Shown one piece after another: positions 63,042 to 64,000 of a stretch of DNA of 64,000 nucleotides; position 1 is the first letter of the stretch, and every line of letters begins with the position of its first letter. The stretch covers positions 620,001 through 684,000 of the forward strand of contig NZ_JAAATW010000003.1 in assembly GCF_009908315.1 (NCBI RefSeq). The letters are read 5' to 3'. The notes below the pieces were generated by a model. That model saw only the letters and a program-made list of their open reading frames with translations, did no database searches and was not told where the DNA came from. This stretch comes from Paragemmobacter ruber. GTDB lineage: Bacteria; Pseudomonadota; Alphaproteobacteria; Rhodobacterales; Rhodobacteraceae. A program made the position numbers and the translations under genes.

Positions 63042-64000
63042 TCAGGCGGCGTCGCTGTGGCGGCTTTCCTGTGGTTCTTGCGGCAGGTTCTCGCGGATCA
63101 CGACCTCGATCCGCAGTTGTTCCTGCCCTTCGTCGATGGGCTGACGGTCGGCCTTGGCGCGCAGCACGCGCAGGGCGGAGCGCGCAAGATGACCGGGGTT
63201 CTGCGCGATGACGGCGTCGAGATGACCGGCCCGCAGCGCCTGCCGGGTATGCGGTGTCAGTTCGTGGCCGATCACCACGAAGCGGCCCAGAAGGCCGCGG
63301 TCGCGCAGGAAGGTGGCAAGGGCGCGATGTCCGGCGCCGAGAAGGTAGAGCCCCACCACGCCCGGCGTCGCGTCAAGGCAGTTGCCCAGCACGCTGTGCA
63401 GCGTTTCGGCCGTGCCATGGGTTTCCAGAGTCGGCAGCGCCTCGAGCGCGGGGAAATCGGTGAGCAGCACCTCATCAAAGCCGCGGCGGCGTTCGATGCT
63501 GTCACGCAGGAGCATGCTGTCGGCGATCACGAGCACGCGCCCGGAAAGCCCACGGCAGAAGCGGCCCATCAGCACCCCAGCCGTGCGCCCGGCGGCATGG
63601 CTGTCGATCCCGACGAAATGATCGCGCCCGGTGTTGGGCAGATCCGATCCGATGGCCACAAGCGCGATGCCCCGGGCGCGCAGGGCGCGCACGGCATCGC
63701 GGATCACCGGCGTCTCTGGGGCCATCAATGCGACACCGGCCACATCGGCGGGGTGAAGCGCGGCCAGATGGCCGACCAGAACATGCATGTCCTCGGGCGG
63801 GTAGCGCCGCAAGTCAAGCTGCAGGCGCGTCGCGGCGGCGAGCGCGGCGGCCTCTTCCAGCGCCTGTGCGAGGGTCTGCACAAACTGGCCGTCACCATCG
63901 GGGAGGAAGGCCACCATCCGATAGCTTCGGCTGCGGGCAAGGGTCGCTGCAGCCACGTCGCGGACATAGCCCAGACGGTTGATCGCCTCGGTCACGGCGT
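63042..64000 (-). CDS. LacI-family transcriptional regulator (5' end beyond the window)
   Basis: The window holds about 319 codons, beginning within the last part of the DNA-binding domain (VTEAINRLGYVRD, the end of the helix-turn-helix and hinge region). The rest is a periplasmic-binding-type effector domain (RMVAFLPDGDGQFVQTLAQAL and after). The true start lies to the right of the window. The protein most likely represses the importer operon by binding the palindrome at 62973-62994, with the imported sugar or polyol as inducer. Confidence 0.88.
   Translation of the reverse strand, partial: AVTEAINRLGYVRDVAAATLARSRSYRMVAFLPDGDGQFVQTLAQALEEAAALAAATRLQLDLRRYPPEDMHVLVGHLAALHPADVAGVALMAPETPVIRDAVRALRARGIALVAIGSDLPNTGRDHFVGIDSHAAGRTAGVLMGRFCRGLSGRVLVIADSMLLRDSIERRRGFDEVLLTDFPALEALPTLETHGTAETLHSVLGNCLDATPGVVGLYLLGAGHRALATFLRDRGLLGRFVVIGHELTPHTRQALRAGHLDAVIAQNPGHLARSALRVLRAKADRQPIDEGQEQLRIEVVIRENLPQEPQESRHSDAA

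Overview
The window is a contiguous, gene-dense, GC-rich stretch of an alphaproteobacterial genome, most likely a member of the Rhodobacterales (Rhodobacteraceae/Paracoccaceae). The evidence is the core block pyrC-pyrE-dnaB-SDR-alr-mlaE-mlaF-radA-cvpA-purF, a dnaB insertion typical of alphaproteobacteria, and the MttB-like/GcvT-type oxidoreductase and hut gene sets often found in that order. No rRNA, tRNA, CRISPR array, prophage or insertion sequence was seen. LAYOUT. 1-2.7 kb: the start of a MoxR-type ATPase gene (minus strand), then a family-2 glycosyltransferase and a hydrolase-fold protein lacking its nucleophile. 2.8-17.1 kb: core genes on the plus strand for pyrimidine synthesis (pyrC, pyrE), replication (dnaB), cell wall (alr), lipid transport (mlaE, mlaF), repair (radA) and purine synthesis (purF), ending with two SDR enzymes. 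17.2-27.4 kb: a minus-strand catabolic run encoding two FAD/GcvT demethylating dehydrogenases, an MttB-like methyltransferase, an aldehyde dehydrogenase, a beta-hydroxyacid dehydrogenase and a Cys/Met-metabolism PLP enzyme. It faces a LysR gene across a good T-N11-A operator. 28.4-35.0 kb: a histidine-utilisation locus, hutFC on the minus strand and hutIHU on the plus strand, around a HutC-like palindrome that overlaps the hutI promoter. 35.2-36.8 kb: a PHP phosphoesterase and an ArsR protein with the cysteine spacing of BigR/SqrR persulfide sensors. 36.8-47.7 kb: a glycan/methyltransferase island with an SDR, a GT4, three glycosyltransferases or GT-like proteins, two methyltransferases, a GT2-methyltransferase fusion and an alpha/beta-hydrolase-GT61 fusion. 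Part of it is visibly lower in GC. 48.2-52.3 kb: a spermidine/putrescine-type ABC importer. 52.6-55.3 kb: a Gfo/Idh/MocA oxidoreductase, a metallophosphoesterase and a diacylglycerol-kinase-like lipid kinase. 55.4-64 kb: a minus-strand sugar/polyol-type ABC importer with two ATPases, a 62-residue membrane protein and a fused DhaK-DhaL kinase, preceded by a LacI gene cut by the window end. HOW THE PARTS MAY WORK TOGETHER. MttB-like protein plus two tetrahydrofolate-type demethylases could remove three N-methyl groups in turn. Because this operon lies beside a hut locus, histidine betaine (hercynine) feeding into Hut is a testable hypothesis; glycine betaine is the conventional alternative. The hydrolase-fold/GT2 pairing near 1-2.7 kb recurs inside the 40-48 kb island, which suggests a surface-glycan module of undescribed chemistry. 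Several stereotyped hairpin repeats sit at gene ends. The plus strand also changes from C-rich to G-rich near 40 kb regardless of gene direction.
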